Source: Deltaproteobacteria bacterium (lineage in GTDB: Bacteria > Myxococcota_A > UBA9160 > UBA6930). From it: DNA of 53,089 nucleotides. Positions 1-7,535 of the stretch are shown in pieces. Made by a program: the position numbers and the translations under genes. Below the pieces are notes generated by a model. It worked only from the letters and a program-made list of their open reading frames with translations, was not told the origin of the DNA and made no database searches. How positions within the stretch are numbered: position 1 is the stretch's first letter; each line of letters opens with the position of its first letter. The stretch covers positions 1-53,089 of the forward strand of contig JAPPPQ010000018.1 in assembly GCA_028817435.1 (NCBI GenBank), read 5' to 3'.

Positions 1-384
1 GGAGCGCGGCGCGCGCCGGGCCGATGGCGCGGCGAACGGCAGGTCTGCCAACGGGAGCCGCCCCCGCCGCCGGGGCCGCCGCCGGGGAGGCCGCGCCCAC
101 CGGGAGCGCGCCTCCCGCCGCGGCGATCCCGCCGCTCCCCCGCCGCCTTCCTGATCCGCCGGGCCTGCCCCCGTTTTTGCGCCGGGTTTGTCTGCCGGGT
201 GCGCCTGTGCCGGCCGCCGGATCGCCTGCTCGCCCCGCGCGGGCGTCACCTGGGGTTGCGCGGAGCGCCGCTGGGGTGGCCGGGGCGCAACACTTGGATG
301 CGCCGGGCGCGCCGTCTCTGCGCCGCAAGGGCCGGGCAACGGCCAGCAGCGGCGAATTGCGGCGGCGGGGCTGCGGCGCGGGAT
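1..384. other. GC-rich stretch without a convincing gene
   Basis: Several frames stay open here because stop codons are rare at this GC content, but the translations are Pro/Ala/Arg-rich with no recognisable domain and no ribosome binding site. The left end may hold the tail of a gene that begins outside the window. I assign nothing here. Confidence 0.5.
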
Positions 385-400
385 TGGCACGACGCTTGCT
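385..400 (+). promoter_or_regulatory. Candidate sigma-54 (RpoN) -24/-12 promoter
   Basis: TTGGCACG, four bases, then TTGCT matches the sigma-54 consensus TGGCACG-N4-TTGCW at every defined position. The invariant GG (386-387) and GC (398-399) are exactly 12 bases apart. Initiation is expected near 410, about 37 bases before the ATG of a 29-residue ORF that has its own ribosome binding site. No enhancer-binding-protein site was identified upstream. The call rests on the sequence match alone. Confidence 0.6.
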
Positions 401-446
401 GCTTATGAAAATCGTCAACCGATTGCGCCCATCGAAGGAAAAAAGC

Positions 447-536
447 ATGACGGCTCGCCGCACACTCTACGAAATCGTTCTCGGCGCCGCGCTGATCGGC
501 GCCATGGCGCTGGCAGCGGCTCCCATCTTCTCCTGA
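447..536 (+). CDS. Small hydrophobic single-helix peptide (29 aa), unknown function
   Basis: The start is ATG 447, with AAGGAA at 435-440 six bases upstream. An in-frame ATG at 405 also exists but would lie upstream of the expected transcription start of the sigma-54-like promoter at 385-400. The peptide has a short basic N-terminus (TARR) followed by one hydrophobic stretch of about 20 residues ending in PIFS, so a single membrane helix is likely. A strong hairpin follows at 559-590. I recognise no family. The ORF is too short for most gene callers; its support comes from the ordered promoter, ribosome binding site, ORF and hairpin. Confidence 0.5.
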   Translation: MTARRTLYEIVLGAALIGAMALAAAPIFS

Positions 537-558
537 TTTCCCGCTGCCGATTGTTTCG

Positions 559-590
559 CCGCCGGTCCGCCCGCAATGGGCGGCCGGCGG
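559..590 (+). terminator. GC-rich hairpin between the 29-aa ORF and lipB
   Basis: CCGCCGG-T-CCGCCC pairs with GGGCGG-CCGGCGG around a five-base loop, with one bulged T. Only a weak T-rich tail follows (TTCGTGTT). It could end the small upstream transcript before lipB's own -10 element. An ATG at 576 in the lipB frame falls inside this hairpin and is therefore an unlikely start. Confidence 0.5.
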
Positions 591-604
591 TTCGTGTTAC
601 GGGC

Positions 605-610
605 TACTCT
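605..610 (+). promoter_or_regulatory. -10-like element TACTCT for a leaderless lipB
   Basis: TACTCT ends seven bases before GTG 618, which would put the transcription start on or next to the start codon. No Shine-Dalgarno sequence precedes GTG 618 and no good -35 is visible. The same arrangement occurs at nuoI, the NUDIX gene at 6730, the SDR gene, the membrane protein at 16362 and the gene at 18801. Confidence 0.4.
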
Positions 611-617
611 CATAGTT

Positions 618-1289
618 GTGTCTGCGGATGCATCTCTCGCCGTCGAGTGGCTCGGCTGCATTTCCTACGGGGATGCGCTGGCGCGGCAACAGGCGCTGGT
701 CGAGGCGCGCCGGGCGGGGCGCAGCGGCGACCGCCTGTTGCTTCTCGAACATCCGCCGGTGATTACGCTGGGGCGCAGCGCGCAGGCCGGGCATATGCGG
801 ACGCCGGCGGCGGCGCTGCGCAGCCGGGGCATTGAGGTGCACGAGGCGCGGCGCGGCGGCGATGTGACCTATCACGGGCCGGGGCAGTTGGTGGGCTATT
901 TGATCGCCGATCTGGCGGCCCGGGGCGCGCGGGATTTGCACGCCTGGCTGCGGCGCATGGAGGCGGCGCTGATGGATGCGCTGGCGGCGCTGGGCGTTTC
1001 CGGCCGCCGGGTGGAGGGGCTGACCGGCGTCTTCGCAGGCGATCCCTGCGCCAGGCCGCCGCGCAAGATCGCCTCCATCGGCATCGGCCTGCGCCGCTGG
1101 ATCAGCTATCACGGCTTCGCCCTGAACGCGACGCTGGATTTGGCGGGCTTCGACGACATCGTCCCCTGCGGCCTGCACGGCGTCTCCATGACCTCGGTGG
1201 CGCGGGAGCTCGGCATTGAGCCCACCCCGCTGCTCTTCGCCCGCTGCCGCGCCGCCGTGGGCGACGCCTTTTGCCGGGCGCTGGCATGA
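618..1289 (+). CDS. lipB: Lipoyl(octanoyl) transferase LipB
   Basis: Transfers octanoate from octanoyl-ACP to lipoyl domains of dehydrogenase complexes and the glycine cleavage H protein, the first step of endogenous lipoate synthesis. The family signature RGGDVTYHGPGQLVGY is present. Cys184 (in VPCGL) and Lys150 (in RKIASIGIG) match the catalytic Cys/Lys pair and have the same 34-residue spacing as in E. coli. The protein is 223 aa, normal for the family. I chose GTG 618 over ATG 576 because the latter sits in a hairpin and a -10 element lies just before 618. The stop overlaps the lipA ATG (ATGA), so the two are probably translationally coupled. Confidence 0.93.
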   Translation: MSADASLAVEWLGCISYGDALARQQALVEARRAGRSGDRLLLLEHPPVITLGRSAQAGHMRTPAAALRSRGIEVHEARRGGDVTYHGPGQLVGYLIADLAARGARDLHAWLRRMEAALMDALAALGVSGRRVEGLTGVFAGDPCARPPRKIASIGIGLRRWISYHGFALNATLDLAGFDDIVPCGLHGVSMTSVARELGIEPTPLLFARCRAAVGDAFCRALA

Positions 1290-2335
1290 GCGCCCCGCGC
1301 CACACCGCTTTGCCGGGCGCGCCTTTGGCAGAGGGCGCGGAATTGCCGGCGCGGGAGGACCGGCGCGTGGCGCGGCCCGGCGAGAATCGGCGCGTGCCGC
1401 TGCAGCGCGGCGGCCGCCCGGCCTGGCTGCGGGTGCGGCTGCCGGCGGCGTTGACAGCGCCTTCGCCCGCGCCGGAGGGGAAGGCGCGCCGCGCGGGCGC
1501 TGCCAATGCCACCGATGCCGCCGGGGTTTACCGGCGGGTGGCGGGGGTGGTGGCAGAGCAGCGCTTGCACACGGTCTGTGCCGAGGCGCGCTGCCCCAAT
1601 CGGGCGGAGTGCTGGTCGCGCGGAACGGCCACTTTCATGATCGGCGGCGAGCGCTGCACCCGCCGCTGCGCTTTTTGCGATGTGGCCACGGCGCGCCCGG
1701 CGGCGCTGGATCCCCTGGAGCCGGCCCGGGTGGCGCAGGCGGTTGCGGCGCTGGGCCTGCGCTTTGCCGTCCTTACCTGCGTGGCCCGGGACGATTTGCC
1801 CGATGGCGGCGCGGCGCAAATGGCCGCGACGGTGCGGGCCATCCGCCGCCGCTGCCCCGGCGCGGGGATCGAGGTGCTGATTGCAGACTACAAGGGCTCC
1901 GAGGCGGCGCTGCGCTGCGTTCTGGAGGCATCGCCCGATGTGCTGAGCCACAACCTGGAGACCGTGGCGCGGCTGCAGCGCCGGGTGCGCCCCGCCGCGG
2001 GCTACGCCCGCTCGCTGGCCGTGCTGCGCCGCGCGGCGGCGCTGCGCCCGGAAATCCCCACCAAGAGCGGCCTGATTTTGGGCATGGGCGAGCGCGCGGA
2101 GGAGATTGAGGCGGCGCTGCGGGATCTGCGCGCCGCCGCCGTTTCGCTGCTCACCCTGGGGCAGTATCTGCGGCCCTCGCCGGCGCATCTGCCCGTTGCC
2201 CGCTGGGTTGCGCCGGGCGAATTCGAGCACTGGGCGCGGCGCGCCCGGGCGCTGGGGTTTCGGGATGTGGCCTCGGGCCCACTGGTGCGCAGCTCCTACC
2301 GGGCCGAGCGGCTGGCGGGCCGCGGGGACTCGTAG
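1286..2335 (+). CDS. lipA: Lipoyl synthase LipA
   Basis: Radical-SAM enzyme that inserts two sulfurs into the octanoyl chain placed by LipB. It has both iron-sulfur sites: the auxiliary cluster cysteines CX4CX5C in the segment CAEARCPNRAEC, and the radical-SAM motif CTRRCAFC at residues 124-131. The C-terminal RSSYRAE contains the conserved serine that ligates the auxiliary cluster. The N-terminus of about 70 residues is Ala/Arg-rich and poorly conserved. ATG 1286 overlaps the lipB stop; a TTG at 1271 is a less likely start. Confidence 0.95.
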   Translation: MSAPRHTALPGAPLAEGAELPAREDRRVARPGENRRVPLQRGGRPAWLRVRLPAALTAPSPAPEGKARRAGAANATDAAGVYRRVAGVVAEQRLHTVCAEARCPNRAECWSRGTATFMIGGERCTRRCAFCDVATARPAALDPLEPARVAQAVAALGLRFAVLTCVARDDLPDGGAAQMAATVRAIRRRCPGAGIEVLIADYKGSEAALRCVLEASPDVLSHNLETVARLQRRVRPAAGYARSLAVLRRAAALRPEIPTKSGLILGMGERAEEIEAALRDLRAAAVSLLTLGQYLRPSPAHLPVARWVAPGEFEHWARRARALGFRDVASGPLVRSSYRAERLAGRGDS

Positions 2336-2349
2336 CCCGCGCGCGGGGC

Positions 2350-2358
2350 TGCTAGAAT
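2350..2358 (+). promoter_or_regulatory. Extended -10 element TGCTAGAAT before nuoI
   Basis: TGC-TAGAAT fits an extended -10 (TGnTATAAT with one mismatch in the hexamer). It ends six bases before GTG 2365, with no Shine-Dalgarno sequence between, so nuoI may be translated from a leaderless mRNA. No -35 is recognisable, which is tolerated by extended -10 promoters. Confidence 0.45.
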
Positions 2359-2364
2359 GCGCCC

Positions 2365-2928
2365 GTGACCGCGCGAGTTGTTTCGGTGAAACGGGCAGAG
2401 AAACTCACCTGGGTGGAGCGTCTCTACATCCCCATGATCGCGCAGGGCGTGTGGGTCACCAGTGCGCACTTCTTCCGCAACCTGCTGGGCTTCATCACCG
2501 GGCGGCGGCGCGATTTCGTGGTGCAATACCCGGAAGAGCGCGTGGATTACGCCGACGCCTTCCGCGGCATGCCCTGCCTGGTGCAGCTTGCGAACGGCAA
2601 GCCCAAGTGCGTGGCCTGCGGCCTCTGCGAGTTCGCCTGCCCGACGGATTGCATCACCATCGTCGCGGGAGAGCTGGTGGACGACAACATCGAGCGCTAC
2701 CCGGAGCAGTTCGATATTGATATGTCGCGCTGTATGTTCTGCGGGCTCTGCGAAGAGGCCTGCCCCGAGGAAGCCATCGTCATGAGCCGCGAGGTGGAGA
2801 TTGCCGCCTTCACCCGGGAGGACACGCTGTTTCACAAGGAGCAGCTGCTGGTGCCCGAACGGCTGCTGAAGCGCCGGCTCGGCTTTCTGCGCGCCGAATA
2901 CGACCGCGTGCACGCGGCGGCGGAGTGA
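2365..2928 (+). CDS. nuoI: NADH-quinone oxidoreductase subunit I (NuoI)
   Basis: Complex I hydrophilic subunit carrying the two 4Fe-4S clusters (N6a/N6b) that pass electrons toward N2. Both ferredoxin motifs are intact: CVACGLCEFAC at residues 82-92 and CMFCGLCEEAC at 123-133. The 187-residue length is typical. It is followed four bases later by nuoC and then nuoD. Having nuoI first, without nuoA/B upstream or nuoH/J downstream, is not the usual nuo order, so the other subunits must be encoded elsewhere. Confidence 0.92.
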   Translation: MTARVVSVKRAEKLTWVERLYIPMIAQGVWVTSAHFFRNLLGFITGRRRDFVVQYPEERVDYADAFRGMPCLVQLANGKPKCVACGLCEFACPTDCITIVAGELVDDNIERYPEQFDIDMSRCMFCGLCEEACPEEAIVMSREVEIAAFTREDTLFHKEQLLVPERLLKRRLGFLRAEYDRVHAAAE

Positions 2929-2932
2929 GCGG

Positions 2933-3430
2933 GTGGAAGACTGCGGCTCCGGCATTCTACAGCGGCTCATCGCCGAGCGCGGCGAGCACCTCGAATCCAC
3001 CCATGCCCAGCATGGCGATGCCACCGCGCTGCTGCGCCCGGAAAGCCTGCTGGAGGTGATGCGCTTTCTGCGCGACGACTCGGAGCTCGCCTTCAATATG
3101 CTCACCGATCTGACGGCGGTGGACTGGCTCGACCGCGCGCCGCGCTTCGAGATGGTCTATCACCTGTATTCGCTGGACTGGAATCACCGGTTGCGCGTCA
3201 AAGCCGGGGTGCCCGATGCGCCGGATGCGCCCGCGCAGGTGGATTCGCTCTGCGAGCTCTGGCCTTCGGCCAACTGGATGGAGCGCGAGGTGTGGGATAT
3301 GTATGGCATTCGCTTCGCCGGGCACCCGGATCTGAAGCGGTTGTTGCTCTACGAGGAATTCGAGGGCCACCCGTTGCGCAAGGACTACCCGAAGGAGCGC
3401 CGCCAGCCCCTCGTCGGGCCGCGGAACTGA
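2933..3430 (+). CDS. nuoC: NADH-quinone oxidoreductase subunit C (NuoC)
   Basis: Peripheral-arm subunit of complex I, 165 aa. The family signature appears as ANWMEREVWDMYGIRFAGHP, followed by the conserved RLLLYEEFEGHPLRKDYP-like end. The gene is separate from nuoD, unlike the fused nuoCD of enterobacteria. It begins at GTG 2933, four bases after nuoI, and ends two bases before the nuoD start, consistent with one transcript. Confidence 0.92.
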   Translation: MEDCGSGILQRLIAERGEHLESTHAQHGDATALLRPESLLEVMRFLRDDSELAFNMLTDLTAVDWLDRAPRFEMVYHLYSLDWNHRLRVKAGVPDAPDAPAQVDSLCELWPSANWMEREVWDMYGIRFAGHPDLKRLLLYEEFEGHPLRKDYPKERRQPLVGPRN

Positions 3431-3432
3431 GC

Positions 3433-4656
3433 GTGTCCGAAGCCGCACAGCGCCTCGCCGGCGATTCGCGGGGAGATCTCCACAGCGAGCACCAGGTGCT
3501 CAACATGGGGCCCTCGCATCCCGCCACCCATGGCACGGTCAAGTTTCTGATCGAGCTCGACGGCGAGAACATCGTGTCTCTGGAGGTCTTCGTCGGCTAC
3601 TTGCACCGGGGCTTCGAAAAGGAGTGCGAGAGCGGTTCTTGGTATCAGGCGATTCCCTACACGGACCGCCTCAACTACAACTCGGCCATTTTGTGCAACA
3701 TCGGCTACTGCATGGCCGTCGAAAAGCTGCTGGGCATTGCGCTGCCCGAGCGCTGCGACTGGCTGCGGGTGCTGGCCGGCGAACTCTCCAGACTGGGCGA
3801 CCATCTCACCCGCTGCGGCGCGGCCTGCCTGGAATTGCAGGCCATGACGCCCTTCCTCTACGGCATTGAGGCGCGCGAACTCACCTGGGATCTGCAGGAA
3901 GAGCTCTGCGGCGCGCGGGTCACCTCCAATTACATCCGCATCGGCGGCGTCAAGCACGATATGCCGGGCGATTTTCCCGGCAAGTGCCGCGCGGGCATTG
4001 CGAAAATCCGCGCCCTGCTGGCGGATTTCGACAAGGTGGTTACGCAGAACCGCATTTTCGTGGACCGCCTGCGCGGCACCGGCATCATTTCCCGGGAGGA
4101 TTGCATTCGCTACGCCGTCACGGGGCCGGTGGCGCGGGCCTCGGGCATTGCCCTGGATATGCGCAAGGACGAGCCCTACCTGGCCTATGACCGGGTGGAT
4201 TTCGATATCCCCATTGGCGAGGTGGGCGACAACTACGACCGCTACCTGGTCTGCGTCGAGGAAATGCACCAGAGCCTGCGCATTATTGAGCAGTGCCTGG
4301 TGGCGCTTTCGCGCATGGGGCCGGCCCCCGTGAATGTGGCCGACCCGCGCGTCCGCTGGCCCGCCAAAGACGGCGTCTTCAACCGCATGGAGGAGCTGAT
4401 TCAGCAGTTCAAGGCGGTGACCGAGGGGCCGATGGTGCCGGCGGGCGAGTGCTACCAGGCCATCGAGTCCGCCAACGGCGAGCTCGGCTTTTATCTGGTC
4501 TCCGATGGCACGGCGGTGCCCTACAAAGTGCGCTGCCGCCCGCCGAGCCTCATCAACCTGGCGCCGCTGCCGCTGATGGTGCGCGGCGCCATGCTCGCCG
4601 ATCTGATTCCCACCTTCGATTTCATCAACATGATTGGCGGGGAGTGCGACCGCTGA
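3433..4656 (+). CDS. nuoD: NADH-quinone oxidoreductase subunit D (NuoD)
   Basis: 49-kDa complex I subunit that forms much of the quinone-binding site next to cluster N2. The start of the core reads NMGPSHPATHGT, with GYLHRGFEK and PYTDRLNYNSA following, and the end is GGECDR. The protein is 407 aa, the normal size. The open frame extends upstream into nuoC, but GTG 3433, two bases after the nuoC stop, gives the standard N-terminus. The MGPSHP form rather than FGPQHP is, from memory, seen in deltaproteobacterial and planctomycete NuoD. The stop codon overlaps the next ATG. Confidence 0.93.
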   Translation: MSEAAQRLAGDSRGDLHSEHQVLNMGPSHPATHGTVKFLIELDGENIVSLEVFVGYLHRGFEKECESGSWYQAIPYTDRLNYNSAILCNIGYCMAVEKLLGIALPERCDWLRVLAGELSRLGDHLTRCGAACLELQAMTPFLYGIEARELTWDLQEELCGARVTSNYIRIGGVKHDMPGDFPGKCRAGIAKIRALLADFDKVVTQNRIFVDRLRGTGIISREDCIRYAVTGPVARASGIALDMRKDEPYLAYDRVDFDIPIGEVGDNYDRYLVCVEEMHQSLRIIEQCLVALSRMGPAPVNVADPRVRWPAKDGVFNRMEELIQQFKAVTEGPMVPAGECYQAIESANGELGFYLVSDGTAVPYKVRCRPPSLINLAPLPLMVRGAMLADLIPTFDFINMIGGECDR

Positions 4657-4889
4657 TGGCGTGGACCCGCGGCGCAGTGGCGCGGCGCTTTGGAAACCCC
4701 GATGACCAACTCGGCAGTGTCAACGATCCGCGCACTTTCGAGGAGTTCGAGGTGCGCTGGAACGAGAAGTGGATTTACCGCGACCCGCACGGCGCAGGTT
4801 ACGACCGCGTGGTGCTGTGGCGCCGCTACGACCTGATCGGCGTGTGGCGCGTGAGCGCGGACGGCGCTTGGGAGCCCGAGGAGTTGTGA
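4656..4889 (+). CDS. Small conserved-looking protein of unknown function (77 aa)
   Basis: ATG 4656 overlaps the nuoD stop by one base and the gene ends in an overlap with the next start (GTGA), so it is probably cotranslated with nuoD. The sequence is polar and rich in Trp, Arg and Glu (RWNEKWIYRDPHGAGYDR), with no signal peptide or membrane helix. I do not recognise the family. Its position suggests a link to complex I or to the DUF1285-like neighbour, but this is inference from context only. Confidence 0.7.
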   Translation: MAWTRGAVARRFGNPDDQLGSVNDPRTFEEFEVRWNEKWIYRDPHGAGYDRVVLWRRYDLIGVWRVSADGAWEPEEL

Positions 4890-5395
4890 GCGCCCCTGGT
4901 GTGGCCCCTGGCGCGGCGGGCGGGCCGCCGCCGCTGCGCCCCTTCGGCCTGCGCCTGCACCACGACGGCCGCTGGAGTCACGAGGGGCAGCCCATCGCGC
5001 ACCGCCGTCTGCGCGAACGCTTCGACCGCTCGGTGGCCTACCTGCCCGGCGAGGGCAAGTTCGTCGTCACCCTGCGGCATTTTCGCGGCGAGATTGAGGT
5101 GGAAGAGGCGGCTTTCTTCGTGCGAGAGGTGGATCTTGCGGCTGGGCGGCTGCGCCTCTCCGACGGCAGCACGGCGGCGCTGGCCCCCGCGACGCTCTGC
5201 CTTTCGCCCCGGGACGGCGCGCTGCTCTGCCGGGTGAAGCGCAGCCTGACGCCCGGCGGCCTGCTCGCGCGCTTTGATCGCGGCGCACACGCCGAATTGC
5301 TGCAGGCCGTGGAGCCAGCGCCCGGCGGCGGCTTTGCGCTGCGCCTGGCGGGCCGCTGCGCCGCGCTTCCCGAGTGCTGCTGGCGGCGGGTTTGA
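4886..5395 (+). CDS. DUF1285-like protein
   Basis: GTG 4886 overlaps the previous stop by four bases. The first conserved block, LRLHHDGRWSHEGQPI, followed by an FDRSVAY segment and EIEVEEAAFFVREVD, resembles the beta-rich DUF1285 family (PF06938) of proteobacteria. The later RVKRSLTPGGLLARFDR fits its C-terminal part. The function of the family is not established. The protein is 169 aa and soluble. The assignment is from remembered family features. Confidence 0.65.
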   Translation: MSAPGVAPGAAGGPPPLRPFGLRLHHDGRWSHEGQPIAHRRLRERFDRSVAYLPGEGKFVVTLRHFRGEIEVEEAAFFVREVDLAAGRLRLSDGSTAALAPATLCLSPRDGALLCRVKRSLTPGGLLARFDRGAHAELLQAVEPAPGGGFALRLAGRCAALPECCWRRV

Positions 5396-5429
5396 CTGCA
5401 ACCGGGCCGCGCGTTATCAAAAAACCGCA

Positions 5430-5500
5430 GGCGCCGTAGCCAAGTGGTAAGGCAAGGGACTGCAAATCCCCGATCCCCGGTTCGAATCCGGGCGGCGCCT
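5430..5500 (+). tRNA. tRNA-Cys (GCA)
   Basis: Acceptor GGCGCCG pairs with CGGCGCC. The anticodon loop CTGCAAA gives GCA, the T arm contains GGTTCGAATCC, and the discriminator is U as expected for tRNA-Cys. The 3' CCA is not encoded (CCT follows). An AT-rich patch (TTATCAAAAAA, 5414-5424) just upstream may contain its -10. Confidence 0.95.
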
Positions 5501-5540
5501 CCTTCAAACTTCCAGCCCGTTGGGGGGCGAAAGTCTTCGA

Positions 5541-6710
5541 GTGGCCGATCTCACCGACGCCGCACTCTACGCGCAGGGGCTGCCCCACGCGCTGCTTGCG
5601 CGCTTGCGGCGCGAGTCGCCGGTGTTCTGGCACGAGGCGAAGCCGGACGAGGGCTTCTGGGCGGTGCTGCGCCACGACGATGTGATGGCCGTGTCGCGGG
5701 ACCACGAGACCTTCTCGGTGGCGCTGGGCGGAGTTTTTCTCGCCGACCAGCCGCCCGCCATGGTGGGTTCGCTGCTCACCACCGATCCGCCCGAGCACAC
5801 CCGGCTGCGCCGCGCGGTGCAGGACGCCTTCACGAACCGCGCGCTGGCGGAGATTGAGGGCTGGCTGCAGGAGCGCGCGGCGGCGCTGATGGATGCGGCG
5901 GCCCGGCGCGGGCGACTTGACTTTGTGCGCGAGCTCGCCGCCGAACTGCCGCTGCAGACCATCAACCAGATGATGGCGATTCCGGAGGCGGACCGCGGGC
6001 GGCTGCTGGAGCTGGGTGATGCGGTGATTCGCGCGCCCGCGGGCGAGACGCAGCGCGCCATGTCGGAGCTCGGCGCTTACGGCTACCAGCTCGCGCAGCA
6101 GCGTGCGGATGCCAGCGGCCGCGACCTGGTCTCGCAAATTTTGCGCGCCGCGCAGTCCGGCGGGCGTCCGCTGGTGGCCGAGGAGTTCGCCGCGCTCTTC
6201 ATGCAGATTGCGGTGGCCGCCAACGAGACCACGCGCTCGCTGCTCTCTGCCGGCCTGCTCACACTGCTCGAGCGCCCGGAGCGCTATGCGGCGCTGCGCG
6301 CAGAGCCCGCGCTGTTGCCCGGCGCGGTGGAAGAGTTGCTGCGCTTCACCACGCCCATTTACCACTTCCGCCGCACTGCGGCGCGCGATGCAGTGCTGCG
6401 CGGCCAGCAGATTCGCGCGGGCCAGCGCGTGCTGGTCTTCTACATCTCGGCAAATTTCGATGAGCGGGTTTTCCAGGATCCGCTGCGCTTTGACCCGCGC
6501 CGCGCGCCCAATCCTCACCTTTCTTTCGGGTTTGGCGAGCACTTCTGCCTGGGCGCGCGGCTGGCGCGCATGGAGGCGCGCATTTTTCTGGCGGCGCTGC
6601 TGCAGCGCTTTGAGCGGGTGGAGCTCGACGGCGAGCCGCAGCGGCTGCCTTCGAATCTCACCAACTCCTGGCTTTCGATTCCCATCCGCGTGCACGAAGC
6701 CGCGCGCTGA
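5541..6710 (+). CDS. Cytochrome P450
   Basis: Heme-thiolate monooxygenase. The heme-binding loop FGFGEHFCLGARLARME places the axial cysteine at about residue 336. The K-helix motif is EELLR. The I-helix segment AANETTRS keeps the acid-alcohol pair but has Ala where Gly is common. The family looks like soluble bacterial class I P450s such as CYP125/CYP142-type or terpene hydroxylases, but the substrate is not readable. There is no ferredoxin or reductase gene nearby. The start is uncertain: GTG 5541 is used; TTG 5520 is possible. A NUDIX gene follows 19 bases later. Confidence 0.9.
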   Translation: MADLTDAALYAQGLPHALLARLRRESPVFWHEAKPDEGFWAVLRHDDVMAVSRDHETFSVALGGVFLADQPPAMVGSLLTTDPPEHTRLRRAVQDAFTNRALAEIEGWLQERAAALMDAAARRGRLDFVRELAAELPLQTINQMMAIPEADRGRLLELGDAVIRAPAGETQRAMSELGAYGYQLAQQRADASGRDLVSQILRAAQSGGRPLVAEEFAALFMQIAVAANETTRSLLSAGLLTLLERPERYAALRAEPALLPGAVEELLRFTTPIYHFRRTAARDAVLRGQQIRAGQRVLVFYISANFDERVFQDPLRFDPRRAPNPHLSFGFGEHFCLGARLARMEARIFLAALLQRFERVELDGEPQRLPSNLTNSWLSIPIRVHEAAR

Positions 6711-6713
6711 TCC

Positions 6714-6722
6714 TGCTACGCT
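6714..6722 (+). promoter_or_regulatory. Extended -10 element TGCTACGCT before the NUDIX gene
   Basis: TGC-TACGCT (TGnTAnnnT) ends seven bases before GTG 6730 in the short gap after the P450 stop. No Shine-Dalgarno sequence is present, which again suggests a leaderless transcript. The NUDIX gene may therefore have its own promoter as well as P450 read-through. Confidence 0.4.
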
Positions 6723-6729
6723 GCCCGGC

Positions 6730-7533
6730 GTGAATCCCGCCACGCCGCACCCCGCCGCCACTGTGATGCTGGTGCGCGACGCCCCAGGCGGAGTCGAAGT
6801 GTTTTTGATGCAGCGCCGGGCTGCCGGAGTGTTCGGCGGCCTGCATGTGTTCCCCGGCGGCAAGCTCGACTCTGGCGACGCCGAGGCGGACTGGGCGCAG
6901 CGCAGCACAGGCCCCGGCGACGCCGAGGCCAGCCGTATTCTGGGCGTGACGCGGGGCGGCCTGGCCTACTGGGTGGCCTGCATCCGCGAGTGCTTCGAGG
7001 AAGCAGGGGTGCTACTGGCCGATGAAGGCGCAGATGCGCTGCTCGAATGGCGCGGCGCGGCGCAGCGCGCGCGTTTTGCCGATTGGCGCGCGCGCCTGAA
7101 CGGCCGCGAACCGGGAGTCTTCCGCAATATGTGCGAGGCCGAGGGCCTGCGCCTGGCCACGCAGCGCCTCGCCTATGTGGCCCACTGGATCACTCCACAG
7201 GATCAGAAGAGCCGCTTCAGCACGCGCTTCTTCGTGGCGCGTGCACCCGCCGCGCAGAGCGCCATCCACGACGGCCGCGAGACGGTGGGCAGCCGCTGGA
7301 TGCGCCCCGAGGAGGCGCTGGCCGGATTCCGCCGCGGCGAATTGGCGCTGATCTCGCCGACCTTCCGCAACCTGGAAGCAATTTGCGGCTACCCCTCCGC
7401 CGATGCCCTGCTGGAGGACAAGCGCCGCCTGCCCCGCGCCACAGGCCAAGCCATCCGCCCCCGCACCGCCCCCGGCGGCGCCTGGGTGGACGAAGTGATC
7501 GCAGTGGATGCCGATGGCCTTGAGATTTCGTGA
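6730..7533 (+). CDS. NUDIX hydrolase (NUDT19/CoA-diphosphatase-like)
   Basis: Hydrolyses a nucleoside diphosphate linked to another group. The N-terminus ATVMLVRDAPGGVEVFLMQR with GGLHVFPGGKLD, and the NUDIX core RECFEEAGVLL, resemble the larger NUDIX proteins related to NUDT19, whose members cleave acyl-CoA. In this subgroup a long insertion separates the GG pair from the REXXEE helix, as here. The protein is 267 aa. The open frame extends back through the P450 gene, but GTG 6730 gives the natural domain start. The actual substrate is unknown. Confidence 0.85.
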   Translation: MNPATPHPAATVMLVRDAPGGVEVFLMQRRAAGVFGGLHVFPGGKLDSGDAEADWAQRSTGPGDAEASRILGVTRGGLAYWVACIRECFEEAGVLLADEGADALLEWRGAAQRARFADWRARLNGREPGVFRNMCEAEGLRLATQRLAYVAHWITPQDQKSRFSTRFFVARAPAAQSAIHDGRETVGSRWMRPEEALAGFRRGELALISPTFRNLEAICGYPSADALLEDKRRLPRATGQAIRPRTAPGGAWVDEVIAVDADGLEIS

Positions 7534-7535
7534 AG

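Noticed and set aside
24..536. 170-codon frame starting at 24
   Set aside because: Only its last 29 codons have a ribosome binding site and plausible composition; the rest is Pro/Ala/Arg noise upstream of the sigma-54-like promoter.
576..617. ATG 576 as lipB start
   Set aside because: It lies in the loop and arm of a strong hairpin and adds residues not seen in LipB; GTG 618 directly follows a -10 element.
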